Positions 1 through 7,807 of a DNA stretch of 64,000 bases are shown piece after piece. The notes under the pieces are model-generated. The model ran no database searches. It saw only the letters and a program-made list of their open reading frames with translations, and was not told where the DNA came from. The DNA is taken from NCBI GenBank assembly GCA_041494805.1, contig JBGQBN010000014.1:1-64000 (forward strand), in the 5' to 3' direction. This DNA comes from JBGQBN01 sp041494805 (GTDB lineage Bacteria; Acidobacteriota; Terriglobia; Terriglobales; Acidobacteriaceae). Positions within the stretch are counted from its first letter, which is position 1, and every line of letters starts with the position of its first letter. The translations under genes and the position numbers were made by a program.

Positions 1-49
1 ACGTATAAAGGTTTTGCAGACCTCTCCCTTACCACTTGGGTACCGCGCC
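1..49 (-). tRNA. tRNA-Cys (GCA), partial at left edge
   Basis: Read on the minus strand, the 5' part of a tRNA runs off the window edge. It has a GGCGCGG acceptor strand, T8-A9, a D arm with AAGTGGTAA in the loop, and an anticodon loop CTGCAAA with anticodon GCA (bases 15-17). The D-arm and anticodon-arm sequences are close to the usual bacterial cysteine tRNA pattern. The T arm and 3' end lie outside the window, so pairing of the acceptor stem cannot be checked. Confidence 0.85.
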
Positions 50-113
50 CTACCACTTAAACTAGCGTCATACGCGGAAAATGTCTATCCGCACCCATAA
101 ACTGGCCGGAAAT

Positions 114-143
114 GGAAAAAGCCCACGCCGGTGTGGGGCTTTC
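114..143 (-). terminator. Hairpin terminator between tRNA-Gly and tRNA-Cys
   Basis: On the minus strand a GC-rich hairpin (AGCCCCAC pairing with GTGGGCT around a short CCGGC loop, one bulge) is followed by five T residues. It lies just downstream of tRNA-Gly. This suggests that tRNA-Gly ends here and that tRNA-Cys is either a read-through product or has its own promoter. Confidence 0.5.
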
Positions 144-151
144 CGGAAAAC

Positions 152-226
<75 letters not shown>

Positions 227-251
227 TTTGCCAATCTGATTATAGCGAAAT

Positions 252-320
252 CAGTGGTCAGTGGTCAGTGGCTAGTGATCGTGGTCTTACGTACTATCCA
301 CTGGCCACTATCCACTGGCC
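252..320. repeat. AGTGG-word inverted repeat (family B)
   Basis: Permuted copies of AGTGGTC/AGTGGCT on the left face CCACTGGCCACTATCC words on the right, so the element can fold into a long imperfect hairpin. The same words recur at 18621-18690 and on both sides of the four-helix-bundle gene (30001-30034, 30517-30550). The stop codon of kynA (308-310, minus strand) lies inside the right arm. Confidence 0.8.
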
Positions 321-1024
321 TTTTGCATGGCTTCGTTGGCCTTGGCAGTGATCTGATTCCGCACGTCCCAGAGCTCCTTGTAGAAAAGATGCTCCATGCG
401 TTGATGAAGGACTTCGACCGGCGTCCCAATGGTGCCAACTACCCCGCCACCGATGATCCTCTGCGCCAGCTTCAGATGATGAAAGCGGAACAGGTGGACG
501 CGTTCATCAAAATCAAGCAGCCGTTCCGCCACATCATGCAGGCCGAAGAATTCGTCGTGCCGGCGGTAGAGGTCATCCACGCTGAGGTCAGCTTTGTGCA
601 TCTGAGAGTAAAACGCTTCGCCCAGACGTGGACCGATGTGGAGCAGTGCCAGGAATCCCGGTGAGTCCAGCCCGCTGCCGTGTCCCAGCCCAGCGCGAAT
701 GATGTGGTAGTCGTACGGCGTAATGGTTTCCAGGACGTGCAGCAGGTAGATGGGGTAGTCCAGCATCTGGTTGGCGCGGCGCTGCAGGCGGGCCGCGTTC
801 GAGAAGTCGCCTTCGGCAATGCAGCCACGGGCGCGCTCCAGTTCCCAGGCAACCCCCTTCAGCAGCAACTCCGAGGCCTGGTGTACCACCTGAAAGGTCA
901 TTTCATCTTTGTGCAGGAATTCTTCCGGGCGCTTCTGCAGCGACAACAGCTCATCCGTATGCAGGTAGCGCTCGTAATCCGACGCTCCTTTGCCCGGCAG
1001 AATCGGTTTTCTCAGATCGTCCAT
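308..1024 (-). CDS. kynA: Tryptophan 2,3-dioxygenase
   Basis: Haem enzyme that opens the tryptophan indole ring to N-formylkynurenine, the first step of the kynurenine pathway. Family marks are an N-terminal YERYLHTDELLSLQ segment, a QVVHQASELLLK helix in the substrate and haem pocket, and the C-terminal RIIGG..GTIGTP loop followed by a helix ending FYKELWDVRN. The product is about 238 residues, shorter than the 270-300 usual for bacterial homologues. I chose the ATG at 1024 over a TTG at 1042 because the TTG lies in a repeat. The last residues and stop codon lie in the 252-320 repeat. No other kynurenine-pathway gene is adjacent; nadA lies 27 kb away but uses the aspartate route. Confidence 0.9.
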   Translation of the reverse strand: MDDLRKPILPGKGASDYERYLHTDELLSLQKRPEEFLHKDEMTFQVVHQASELLLKGVAWELERARGCIAEGDFSNAARLQRRANQMLDYPIYLLHVLETITPYDYHIIRAGLGHGSGLDSPGFLALLHIGPRLGEAFYSQMHKADLSVDDLYRRHDEFFGLHDVAERLLDFDERVHLFRFHHLKLAQRIIGGGVVGTIGTPVEVLHQRMEHLFYKELWDVRNQITAKANEAMQKASG

Positions 1025-1032
1025 ACGGGTTT

Positions 1033-1058
1033 CAATCAACAATCAAAAATCAACAATC
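1033..1058. repeat. ATCAACA-word repeat (family G)
   Basis: Three near copies of AATCAACAATCAAAA words fill the short spacer between the ABC ATPase stop and kynA. Related TTGATTGTTGA words occur after pfkA (34113-34142). Confidence 0.6.
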
Positions 1059-1060
1059 GC

Positions 1061-1771
1061 CTAGTCCCTGTGACCAATCCACTGCGGATCCTTCTCCGCT
1101 GTGACGATCTCGCCATCGCGCATGTGAATGACACGATCGCCATAGCTGGCAGCCTCAGGGTTGTGAGTAATCATGAGCACCGTCTGTCCCAGTTCCTGGT
1201 TTGACTGCCGCAACATGCTCAGCACAATTTCCGAGTTCTTCGAATCCAGATTGCCGGTAGGTTCGTCGGCCAGCACGATCGCCGGCTTGTTGATCAGAGC
1301 CCGCGCCAGCGCCACCCGCTGCTGCTCGCCGCCGGACAACTCGGAAGGACGGTGATGCAGGCGCTTCGTCAGTCCCAGCAGGCCGCAGATCTTGTCGAAG
1401 TACGCCGGGTCCCGCTGGCCATTGGCGCCGGCGATGTCCAGGGCAATGTCAATGTTGGAGCGCGCATCGAGTGTTGGCAGCAGATTGAATTTCTGGAAAA
1501 CAAATCCGATCTTGCGCTTGCGCATGCGGGTGCGCTCGGCATCGGAAAGTTGCGAAAAGTCGTCTCCATCAATGATCACGTGACCCGAGTCGGCGCGAGT
1601 CAGTCCACCCAGCAGATAAAACAACGTGGACTTGCCGCTCCCCGAAGGGCCCACGACACTCACAAACTCCCCCTTTTGCACGCTAAAGGAAATGCCGCGC
1701 AGCGCGGGCACGTCGATCTTACCCACGCGGTAGGTTTTGTGCAGTTCTACGGCTTCGATCAGGGCGGCCAT
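1061..1771 (-). CDS. ABC transporter ATP-binding protein, MacB/LolD type
   Basis: A 236-residue ATPase subunit of the class that powers MacB/LolD/FtsE-like systems. Motifs in order are Walker A GPSGSGKST near residue 42, a Q-loop segment VFQKFNLLP, the signature LSGGEQQRVALARAL, Walker B AIVLADEPTGNLD, and the H-loop MITHNPEAA. The spacing and the DEPTGNLDS sequence fit the lipoprotein/macrolide export subfamily. No permease gene lies beside it, so its membrane partner and substrate cannot be named. It is transcribed after the response regulator and before kynA on the same strand, which may be accidental. Confidence 0.9.
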   Translation of the reverse strand: MAALIEAVELHKTYRVGKIDVPALRGISFSVQKGEFVSVVGPSGSGKSTLFYLLGGLTRADSGHVIIDGDDFSQLSDAERTRMRKRKIGFVFQKFNLLPTLDARSNIDIALDIAGANGQRDPAYFDKICGLLGLTKRLHHRPSELSGGEQQRVALARALINKPAIVLADEPTGNLDSKNSEIVLSMLRQSNQELGQTVLMITHNPEAASYGDRVIHMRDGEIVTAEKDPQWIGHRD

Positions 1772-1863
1772 CCAAATAATCTATGTTACACGAAGCCCGC
1801 GGGCACGTGGGCATTTTGGGCGCACTTCACTCTGGGGTCTTGGGCCAACCGAACTGGGGAGCC

Positions 1864-2286
1864 TCAGGCAGCGCCGACTTGGGCGGAGGAAGGCTGGGTC
1901 CGCGACTGCGCCCGCTTGGGTCCACGCTTGCGGACCAGCAGCACGCGGATGCGCTCCAGCAGTTCGGCGGGCGCGTACATACCCTTGGGCAGGAAAACAT
2001 CGGCCCGGGTGTCGCGGTCGCAAATCCTGACTTTTCCCGACAGCAGGATGGCGGGAGTTTGGGGCGAGATGCCCTTGATTTCGTCGATCAGTCTGGTTCC
2101 GTCCAGGCCGGGCATGATGAGATCCGTAAGCACCAGATCCACCCCGCCCTTTTTGAAGCGTTCCAGGGCTTCTTGGCCGCTCGCGCAGGCCACCACGCGG
2201 TAGCCCCGCGTCTCCAGCATGACTTTGCGGATGGAAAGTGCCTGCTCGTTGTCGTCAACGCAGAGTATCGTTCGTTTCGGTTTCAT
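1864..2286 (-). CDS. Single-domain response regulator
   Basis: A 140-residue CheY-like receiver with no output domain. The acidic pair DD (residues 11-12), the phosphoacceptor D55 in VLTDLIMPG, S83 in the LLSGK segment, and the conserved K101 in FLPKG are all present, so it should be phosphorylatable. The C-terminal 20 residues form a basic/serine-rich tail. No histidine kinase is nearby. Such stand-alone receivers are common in acidobacterial and myxobacterial genomes. Confidence 0.88.
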   Translation of the reverse strand: MKPKRTILCVDDNEQALSIRKVMLETRGYRVVACASGQEALERFKKGGVDLVLTDLIMPGLDGTRLIDEIKGISPQTPAILLSGKVRICDRDTRADVFLPKGMYAPAELLERIRVLLVRKRGPKRAQSRTQPSSAQVGAA

Positions 2287-2487
2287 TCTGTTTCCGAAGT
2301 GGCGCGTGACACGGCGCCGGGGGACCCGAAAACCTTTTTTCCTGATCTGGGGAATTCAGAGCGACATGAATCGTAAAGCCGCAGCCGGTAGATGTAAAGT
2401 GCCGCCGATGCTAATGGGAAATTTGCCCCATTGAAAAATTCCGGCACTTGTGCATGGCGTCATTTTCTGCCGTAATTGTAAGAAATT

Positions 2488-3405
2488 TCAGAAAGCCACT
2501 TCGCCGCGCAGAACTTCGACAGCGTTGCCTCCCACGCGGACGTTAACCACCCGGTTATCGGTGCCTGAGGCGCGGACAAAAATACGGCTGGGCCGCCGCA
2601 TTTCAACTCCTTGCTCGATCAGGACGCGCTCCTCCGATTGGGCCACCCCATGCGCGACCATCCACGCTGCTGTACACCCTGCAGCGGAACCGGTAGCCGG
2701 GTCCTCGCCGTTGTAGAAGATCATGCGTGCATGCAGCCGGGCAGCGGGGTCAACCGTCTCGCGGGACACAAAGTAGAAAAACTTGCCGCCCGCGCGCTGC
2801 AGGTATTCCGCCGAACTCGCCATGTCGACCCGCAAACGCCGCATCATTTCCAGCCCGCGCAGCGGGACCACGGTGAAGGGCACGCCCGTCGAAACGGTCT
2901 GGATCGGCAGGGAGGGGTCAATGTCGCCATCGCGCAAACCGGCCGCGCGTACCACGGCCTCGCGATCGTGCAGCGGCCCGAACTTGGGGTCCACTTGGGA
3001 CATCTCACCAAATACCGGCTGCCCTGGCACTTCCTCGAAGCGCACGGGCACCTTGCCCACGTTGAGGTCTAGCGCAACTTCGGCAGCCCCACTCAATTCC
3101 CCACTTGAACCCCCATTTGAGTTTCGGAGCACGAACGCGGTTCCCAGCGTGGGGTGGCCGGCGAACGGCAGCTCTTCTTCCACCGTGAAGATGCGGACCC
3201 GCACTCCGCGTTCGCGCTCGGTCGCGGGGTCGCGGGGCAGGATGAAAGTGGTCTCGGAGAGATTCATCTCCTTGGCCAGGGCCTGCATTTGCTGGTCGGT
3301 GAGTCCCCGGCCATCAGAGAAAACAGCTAGCGAATTGCCCTCGAAGGGGGTTGACGAAAAGACGTCTAACTGTACGAAGGGAAACCGACGAAGTTCTGTT
3401 GCCAT
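2488..3405 (-). CDS. PhzF-family isomerase-like protein
   Basis: A 305-residue member of the PhzF/diaminopimelate-epimerase-like fold. The N-terminus reads QLDVFSSTPFEGNSLAVF, followed by MNLSETTFIL with the conserved glutamate of the active site. ELPFAGHPTLGTA and the C-terminal GEDPATGSAAGC motif follow. These are the diagnostic family motifs. PhzF acts in phenazine synthesis, but most homologues are of unknown substrate and no phenazine genes are adjacent, so only the family is assigned. It is divergent from the peroxiredoxin gene. Confidence 0.9.
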   Translation of the reverse strand: MATELRRFPFVQLDVFSSTPFEGNSLAVFSDGRGLTDQQMQALAKEMNLSETTFILPRDPATERERGVRVRIFTVEEELPFAGHPTLGTAFVLRNSNGGSSGELSGAAEVALDLNVGKVPVRFEEVPGQPVFGEMSQVDPKFGPLHDREAVVRAAGLRDGDIDPSLPIQTVSTGVPFTVVPLRGLEMMRRLRVDMASSAEYLQRAGGKFFYFVSRETVDPAARLHARMIFYNGEDPATGSAAGCTAAWMVAHGVAQSEERVLIEQGVEMRRPSRIFVRASGTDNRVVNVRVGGNAVEVLRGEVAF

Positions 3406-3431
3406 AGCTGTTTATTGTAATGTGGGCCGGT

Positions 3432-3460
3432 TTGACTGAACTTTCACTGCCGCGTATTCT
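3432..3460 (+). promoter_or_regulatory. Sigma70-type promoter for the peroxiredoxin gene
   Basis: TTGACT (3432-3437), exactly 17 bases, then TATTCT (3455-3460). It lies about 150 bases upstream of the peroxiredoxin start in the divergent spacer and would give a 140-base leader. Confidence 0.5.
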
Positions 3461-3611
3461 AATCGATGTATGCGTTTGCGCTCCATGCCGGTCGCCCTGT
3501 GTTGTTGTAGTCGGGCGTCGGTGTGTGAGTAGAGCCAGACGCGACCTTTAACCCACCCGGCGCCGGTCGAGCAAGGCCAAACTAAAATTCCAGAGGTAAA
3601 GGAGATGAACC

Positions 3612-4271
3612 GTGTCCTTACGTATCAATGAAACCGCCCCCAATTTTACGGCTGAAACCACCCAAGGCACGATCAACTTTCACGAATGGATCGGCGACGG
3701 CTGGGCAATCCTGTTTTCCCACCCCAAAGACTTTACCCCGGTCTGCACCACCGAACTCGGCTACATGGCAGGCCTCCAGCCCGAATTCACCAAGCGAAAC
3801 ACCAAGATTATCGGACTGAGCGTGGACCCAGTGAGCAATCACAGCAAATGGGCAGCCGATATCGAAGAGACTCAGGGCCACAAGGTGAACTACCCGATGA
3901 TCGGCGACACCGACCTCAAAATCGCCAAGCTGTATGACATGCTCCCCGCTGCCAGCGGAAGTACGTCCGAGGGTCGCACCGCCGCCGACAATGCCACCGT
4001 GCGCACCGTATTCGTAGTCGGTCCGGACAAGAAGATCAAGCTGATGCTCAGCTATCCCATGAGCACCGGCCGCAACTTCGACGAAGTCCTGCGGGTCCTC
4101 GACTCGATCCAGCTCACCGCCAAGCACAAAGTCGCCACGCCGGTGAACTGGAAGCAGGGCGGCGATGTTATCATCCTGCCCTCGGTGTCGAACGACGAAG
4201 CAAAGCAGAAGTACCCTGGGGGCTGGCAGTCGCCCAAGCCGTATCTGCGCATAGTCCCCCAGCCGAAGTAG
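3612..4271 (+). CDS. 1-Cys peroxiredoxin (Prx6 type)
   Basis: A cytoplasmic thiol peroxidase reducing H2O2 and organic peroxides. The peroxidatic cysteine is C45 in the motif FTPVCTTE. No other cysteine occurs in the 219 residues, so there is no resolving cysteine in the chain and an external thiol must recycle it. The length and the C-terminal extension ending YLRIVPQPK match the Prx6 subgroup. The start is GTG at 3612, supported by AAAGGAG (3598-3604) 7 bases upstream. It has its own promoter candidate and a hairpin repeat downstream. Confidence 0.95.
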   Translation: MSLRINETAPNFTAETTQGTINFHEWIGDGWAILFSHPKDFTPVCTTELGYMAGLQPEFTKRNTKIIGLSVDPVSNHSKWAADIEETQGHKVNYPMIGDTDLKIAKLYDMLPAASGSTSEGRTAADNATVRTVFVVGPDKKIKLMLSYPMSTGRNFDEVLRVLDSIQLTAKHKVATPVNWKQGGDVIILPSVSNDEAKQKYPGGWQSPKPYLRIVPQPK

Positions 4272-4337
4272 CCAGATCTCGTGTAGCGCGGACCTGCCCT
4301 GAGCGCAGTCGAAGGGGCCCTCGCCCGCGAAGTTCTT

Positions 4338-4415
4338 CGCCACGGATTGGCACGGATAAACACGGATCAGATTTGGGGTTTTGCGCTCAGTCCTGATCCG
4401 CGCTAATCCGTGGCG
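4338..4415. repeat. CCACGGAT-word inverted repeat (family D)
   Basis: The left arm has GCCACGGATTGGCACGGAT and the right arm has ATCCGCGCTAATCCGTGGC. They form a long imperfect hairpin 67 bases after the peroxiredoxin stop. It is preceded by a separate word, CTGAGCGCAGTCGAAGG (about 4300-4317). Other family copies lie at 24365, 26182 and 63102. Confidence 0.85.
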
Positions 4416-4441
4416 CTTTGCCTGCCGATACCCCCGCACGT

Positions 4442-5119
4442 CTAGTTTGTTGCGCCACCGCGGAGTCCCGGGCTACCTACCCTGCCGCTCGCTTTTGCGG
4501 GGAACATACCCCGCCATTGGATGATGAATTCCGGAACCAGCAGGGACAGGGCGATGCATGTCCAAACCACGTACGTGACTCCATCGAGTCCCATGCGAGT
4601 GATGGCAGGGATCGCCTGCACCACCCGTACCTCCAAAAAGATAAGTGCGATGGCGTAGCTTCGCACCACCCATTGCCGGTGCTGCGGGATGTTGCCCCTT
4701 CGTGCACAGAGAAAGGCGGCTCCCGTGGTCAGCATCCAGGCTGTTGCCTGCACCACTGCAGCGACGGAGAGAATTGGCGGGGTATGGACAATGCCAATAT
4801 AAATCGCAAGCGGACTACAGATGGCCACGCCCGCGACGTAACACCTGCCGACGATGCGATGCAGCCGCAGATTACGCTGCCGGATCCGCTTGGAGAACTG
4901 CAACGGGCCGAGGAATAGCGCTAGCGTTCCGGCAATCCCATGAGGCAGCAGCCACCAACGGATGTCATAGAAATGTTTCCAATCCGCGGAGCTATGGTCG
5001 ATGATCCACTGCTCGTTGTGGTAGATGACGAACAGGGCCATCAAGCAAAATATCCCAAGCAGAACGTACTTGGCCTGAAAACCACTCGCGCGTTCCGGGT
5101 GAGTAATAGGGAGACTCAT
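4442..5119 (-). CDS. DUF2306 integral membrane protein
   Basis: A polytopic membrane protein with about six hydrophobic helices. Family features are an LLPHGIAGTLALFLGPLQF helix, a basic loop RLHRIVGR, and later a RQWVVRSYAIA helix with conserved Arg residues. The function of DUF2306 is not established. The reading frame is open from 5206, but the first 29 residues look non-coding and the ATG at 5119 (SLPITHPERA...) gives a sensible N-terminus, so I use it. The Shine-Dalgarno match is poor either way. The 4272-4441 spacer holds only repeats. Confidence 0.8.
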   Translation of the reverse strand: MSLPITHPERASGFQAKYVLLGIFCLMALFVIYHNEQWIIDHSSADWKHFYDIRWWLLPHGIAGTLALFLGPLQFSKRIRQRNLRLHRIVGRCYVAGVAICSPLAIYIGIVHTPPILSVAAVVQATAWMLTTGAAFLCARRGNIPQHRQWVVRSYAIALIFLEVRVVQAIPAITRMGLDGVTYVVWTCIALSLLVPEFIIQWRGMFPAKASGRVGSPGLRGGATN

Positions 5120-5344
5120 GATTTTATTTGGGAGACTCTGGATTTCTCCAAGGCCGTCAGGATATTCTCCGCGCCCAGAGAACACAAGGTGGACACAGCG
5201 GGGCAAAAGTCTCAGACAGTTCGGGAATCCTTGCCGGGCGCCCTTTTATGATGCGTGGCCCAGCTTTTGTCGGAGAATATTTTAACAGATCAAACCGGAA
5301 TGCCTTACGTTTCACGTTCCTTGGCGAAAACCTGGGCTTCTGCG

Positions 5345-5614
5345 TCACTCCCCAGACTCTTTCTTCTCCTCCATCATTACGCTCCGCAAGGCCCGATTGA
5401 TCCGTGTCTGGTAGCCGCGCCCCTGCTTCTTGAACCAGGCCAGCACATCGGCGTCCAGACGCAGCGTGACCGGCTTTTTGATCGGCCGGTACAGCTCCGC
5501 CATCTCTGCAGTCAGATCATGCGGGTGTTTCGCCTGATCGACTGAAGCCTTCAGCCTGGCAATCTTCCCTCTGGCAGTTTGTCGGCCCTTCGTAATTCTT
5601 GTGCGTCGTTTCAT
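5345..5614 (-). CDS. BrnA-like antitoxin, orphan
   Basis: An 89-residue basic protein whose C-terminal half carries the BrnA signature: KPVTLRLDADVLAWFKKQG then YQTRINRALR. This is a ribbon-helix-helix DNA-binding segment. In canonical modules the BrnT RNase toxin gene lies immediately upstream of brnA, but no BrnT-like frame is visible in 5615-5870. The upstream region holds two direct GTACAAA words (minus strand TTTGTAC) that could be operator sites, and a TATATA box. It may be a solitary regulator or the remnant of a toxin-antitoxin pair. Confidence 0.8.
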   Translation of the reverse strand: MKRRTRITKGRQTARGKIARLKASVDQAKHPHDLTAEMAELYRPIKKPVTLRLDADVLAWFKKQGRGYQTRINRALRSVMMEEKKESGE

Positions 5615-5660
5615 TCACAAATATGTATATAGCTGCACGTACAAATTCGCTAGTACAAAA

Positions 5661-5676
5661 TGTTCCACGTGGAACA
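5661..5676. promoter_or_regulatory. parS-like ParB-binding site
   Basis: TGTTCCACGTGGAACA is a perfect 16-base palindrome identical to the chromosomal parS sequence known from several proteobacteria (core GTTCCACGTGGAAC). It is intergenic, between brnA and selC. ParB would load here for origin segregation. Sites of this kind usually cluster near oriC, so the window may lie in the origin-proximal part of the chromosome. I see no second copy in the window. Confidence 0.75.
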
Positions 5677-5766
5677 CTTCGACGACTCTGCGATCTTCTG
5701 CCAGGCCTATGCAGCGAATGAGCACTCCAGCTAACATGGAACCGCAAGCCGTTGATGGGCAAGCAC

Positions 5767-5864
5767 GGAAGCGCATGGGGTCCGGTGATCCTCCCGGTCT
5801 TCAAAACCGGCGGGCGGCAGGTTTTCCTGTCGCCGGTGGGTTCGACTCCCACTCGCTTCCGCCA
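5767..5864 (+). tRNA. selC: tRNA-Sec (UCA), selenocysteine tRNA
   Basis: A 98-base tRNA with acceptor GGAAGCG pairing with CGCTTCC, a long D stem, an anticodon loop CTTCAAA with anticodon TCA (5801-5803), a long variable arm (GGCGGCAGG...CCTGTCGCC), T arm GTGGGTTCGACTCCCAC, discriminator G and encoded CCA. The UGA-reading anticodon, long extra arm and GGAAG start together are diagnostic of bacterial tRNA-Sec. The organism should therefore also encode SelA, SelB, SelD and at least one selenoprotein; none is in this window. Confidence 0.95.
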
Positions 5865-6117
5865 ATCTGAACTGGCGTGAGTCAGAACGGCTTGCCGTTT
5901 CGAACCCAGGTAAAGTCGATGCCGGAGAGCCGGGAATTGCTGCTGGCGGTACGCGACAACCGCACAGGCCTGCTGGGAACACTTGCGATTGCGTTGCCTT
6001 CGGAGGTTGTGCAGCAAAAACCTTAGCAGGCCGGGGACATCAGCCACCAGCCAACCTCGGCATGGCCATGGGTGAGCTGGCGACTGATGCTGACAGCGTT
6101 GTCTCTGCCGACGCGGT
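5865..6117. other. Spacer downstream of selC
   Basis: No convincing gene. A short plus-strand frame from GTG 5877 (or ATG 5919) to TAG 6024 could encode 35-49 residues ending LPSEVVQQKP, but it has no ribosome binding site and no recognisable family. No clear terminator for selC is seen. Confidence 0.4.
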
Positions 6118-6121
6118 CTTT

Positions 6122-6160
6122 CTTTCTCTTCTAGCTTTCTCTTCTAGCTTTCTCTTCTAG
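6122..6160. repeat. 13-base tandem repeat at cupredoxin 3' end
   Basis: Three perfect head-to-tail copies of CTTTCTCTTCTAG (6122-6134, 6135-6147, 6148-6160). The stop codon of the cupredoxin gene (6157-6159, minus strand TAG) is inside the first transcribed copy. Confidence 0.9.
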
Positions 6161-6618
6161 TTGTCCTCGATCACGGTGATCACGCCGGCCATGGGAGTGC
6201 CGAAATTGCCGTGCTGGTCCTGGATCCCGCCATCCGGTCCCGGTGCGATGGGCTGATTCTCACCGTCCAGCATGGCGTGAAAACGGCAATAGAACGGGAA
6301 TGTGCCGGGATGCTTGAATTTCAGTGTGAACGTACCCCCGTTGGCCGGCAGGATTACATCCGTGCCGCGATGGCCGGCGGTGTTGAAGGCATCGACACTG
6401 ACCACGGTGTGGTCATCAGCGTCGTTGTTGACCCACTGGACCGGCTGGCCGACTCGAACGGTAATAGCAAACGGCGTGAATCGGTCCTCCAGGGGCACCA
6501 TGATTTGACGCGCTGTTGGGAGAGCGCCTCCCGCCACGCCTTGGTTGGAAGCACCCAACACGAGCAGGCATACTACAAGTAACGTAAGTGCGGACCAGCG
6601 GAAACGGAGGGCACACAT
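6157..6618 (-). CDS. Exported cupredoxin (plastocyanin-like)
   Basis: A secreted or periplasmic type-1 blue-copper protein of 153 residues. After a signal peptide (SALTLLVVCLLVLGAS, cleaved near GVAGGA) comes a single cupredoxin domain. Likely copper ligands are the His in DDHTVV and the Cys, His and Met of the FPFYCRFHAML loop, the classical His-Cys-His-Met set. It probably carries electrons or handles copper; the partner is unknown. The start ATG at 6618 is preceded by AAAGGA about 8 bases upstream. The gene stands alone. Confidence 0.9.
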   Translation of the reverse strand: MCALRFRWSALTLLVVCLLVLGASNQGVAGGALPTARQIMVPLEDRFTPFAITVRVGQPVQWVNNDADDHTVVSVDAFNTAGHRGTDVILPANGGTFTLKFKHPGTFPFYCRFHAMLDGENQPIAPGPDGGIQDQHGNFGTPMAGVITVIEDN

Positions 6619-7034
6619 AAGTTGATCCTTTCTCTTTTTCAGCCGATTCTCTAGGAGTTCGTAGGTAACAGAATCATTCAACCGGCGCAGCACGATACCG
6701 CGCCCCACTAATCGCGGTTGTCAAGGACATGTCAATTTCTCGTCACGGTTTTGTCTTTGGGGTAAGGCAATGAAGCGCTTTGGGACGGTTCTTCTTGCCT
6801 GTCGAAAGTGAAGGTTTTGTTAGACGCTCTAAGAAAGGGGCATCACCAGGTCAGGGTTGTAGGTTGGAGTGTCTGGCGGCCGAAGATTCCTTCGGTAGAG
6901 TGCTGCAGCACACGGGGATGCGAAGTGACAGCGCGCTTTTCAAAAGCATCCTAGTTTCTTGACGACGACAAGAAATAGCCTCGACTTGAAAACCTACTTC
7001 CTCGTGCCTGACGCCACCCGAACTGAAAGGGAGG
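6619..7034. other. Intergenic, no gene seen
   Basis: About 415 bases separate two minus-strand genes. Only short incoherent frames occur. There is a small palindromic word (CCGAAGATTCCTTCGG near 6889-6904) and a CTGCAG-centred GTGCTGCAGCAC near 6900-6911. I see no RNA gene. Confidence 0.4.
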
Positions 7035-7394
7035 CTAGGAGACCACCACCTCGGGTTGATACTCGTCCTCTTGACTGCGCTCGGTAAGTTCCAGGCCCCA
7101 GGTTTCGCTACCATTGCCGATGGCTTCCAGCCCGACCTGAAACTCCTTGGTCCCCTCCAACGGCATCACCCAGACCACCCGGAAGTGAATCTTGCGCTGG
7201 TGGTACTGGAGCAGAACTTTGTCACCAGTTTTCAGTTGATGACGGATCGCGCCCAGCCGGGCGCCTTGGGTCGTGATGTCCAGAGTATGCGCCAGTTCAT
7301 GGACTGGTTTATCAGAAATATCCCGAGCCCACACGCGCACTGGCAGCACCATCTTGATCCGTTTGTGGCGACGCTTATTGGTGTCGTTGTCCAT
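7035..7394 (-). CDS. PilZ-domain protein
   Basis: A 119-residue stand-alone PilZ domain, the c-di-GMP receptor fold. The N-terminal RRHKR segment supplies the RxxxR arm, followed by the DITTQGAR loop, which corresponds to (D/N)xSxxG with Thr in place of Ser. A central LQYHQRKIHFRVVWV strand ends with FQVGLE. It likely transmits c-di-GMP level to motility or surface functions, which fits the type IV pilus genes further on. Start ATG 7394 has AGGAG 7-8 bases upstream; the longer frame from 7442 lacks this. Confidence 0.85.
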   Translation of the reverse strand: MDNDTNKRRHKRIKMVLPVRVWARDISDKPVHELAHTLDITTQGARLGAIRHQLKTGDKVLLQYHQRKIHFRVVWVMPLEGTKEFQVGLEAIGNGSETWGLELTERSQEDEYQPEVVVS

Positions 7395-7807
7395 TCCAAG
7401 TCTCCTGTCCCGCCTATTTTCGTTTCCTGATCTGAGGCTCATATTCGCACTTCGGATGCCACAATGCCGTGCCGGGAGGGACTCGAAAAAACCTTCGATT
7501 AGCCAATAACATCAATGGTTTACAGGCCATTGCCCCAGCGAAGGACAGTGCCCGCGATCTATTCCACCCGGCTGCAATCAGCTGAATGACAGATTTTGTC
7601 AGAGTGGCCCTCAAGCTGGTCACGTGAATCGTAACTTGCCGGCCGGCAAACTATGACTGCATTGTTGCCAGCCGGCGAGGACTTGCGGGCCTCCACGGTT
7701 GGTTGTCAAAGACGGTGCGCCCTCTTTTGCGGGCTTGACTGCTCCTCATTCACCTGGCTGGGCTTACGTGTAGAATTCCGCTGGGGCAGTCTGCAGCGAG
7801 GCGGAAA
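7395..7807. other. Divergent spacer, no gene seen
   Basis: About 410 bases between the PilZ gene and the divergent kinase gene. A GC-rich palindromic stretch GCCGGCCGGC lies near 7640-7649. No good promoter pair or RNA gene was identified. Confidence 0.4.

Noticed and set aside
4338..4415. CCACGGAT and TTAGC arrays as CRISPR
   Set aside because: Words vary, spacers are not unique 30-40-base units, and arms are inverted, not direct.
5877..6026. Small plus-strand ORF after selC
   Set aside because: No ribosome binding site, no family, and only 35-49 codons.
5517..6047. Long minus-strand frame across selC
   Set aside because: It reads through the tRNA-Sec gene and parS, and its residues have no coherent composition.
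7414..7623. Minus-strand frame upstream of the PilZ gene
   Set aside because: It overlaps the PilZ ribosome binding site and has no family or coding periodicity.
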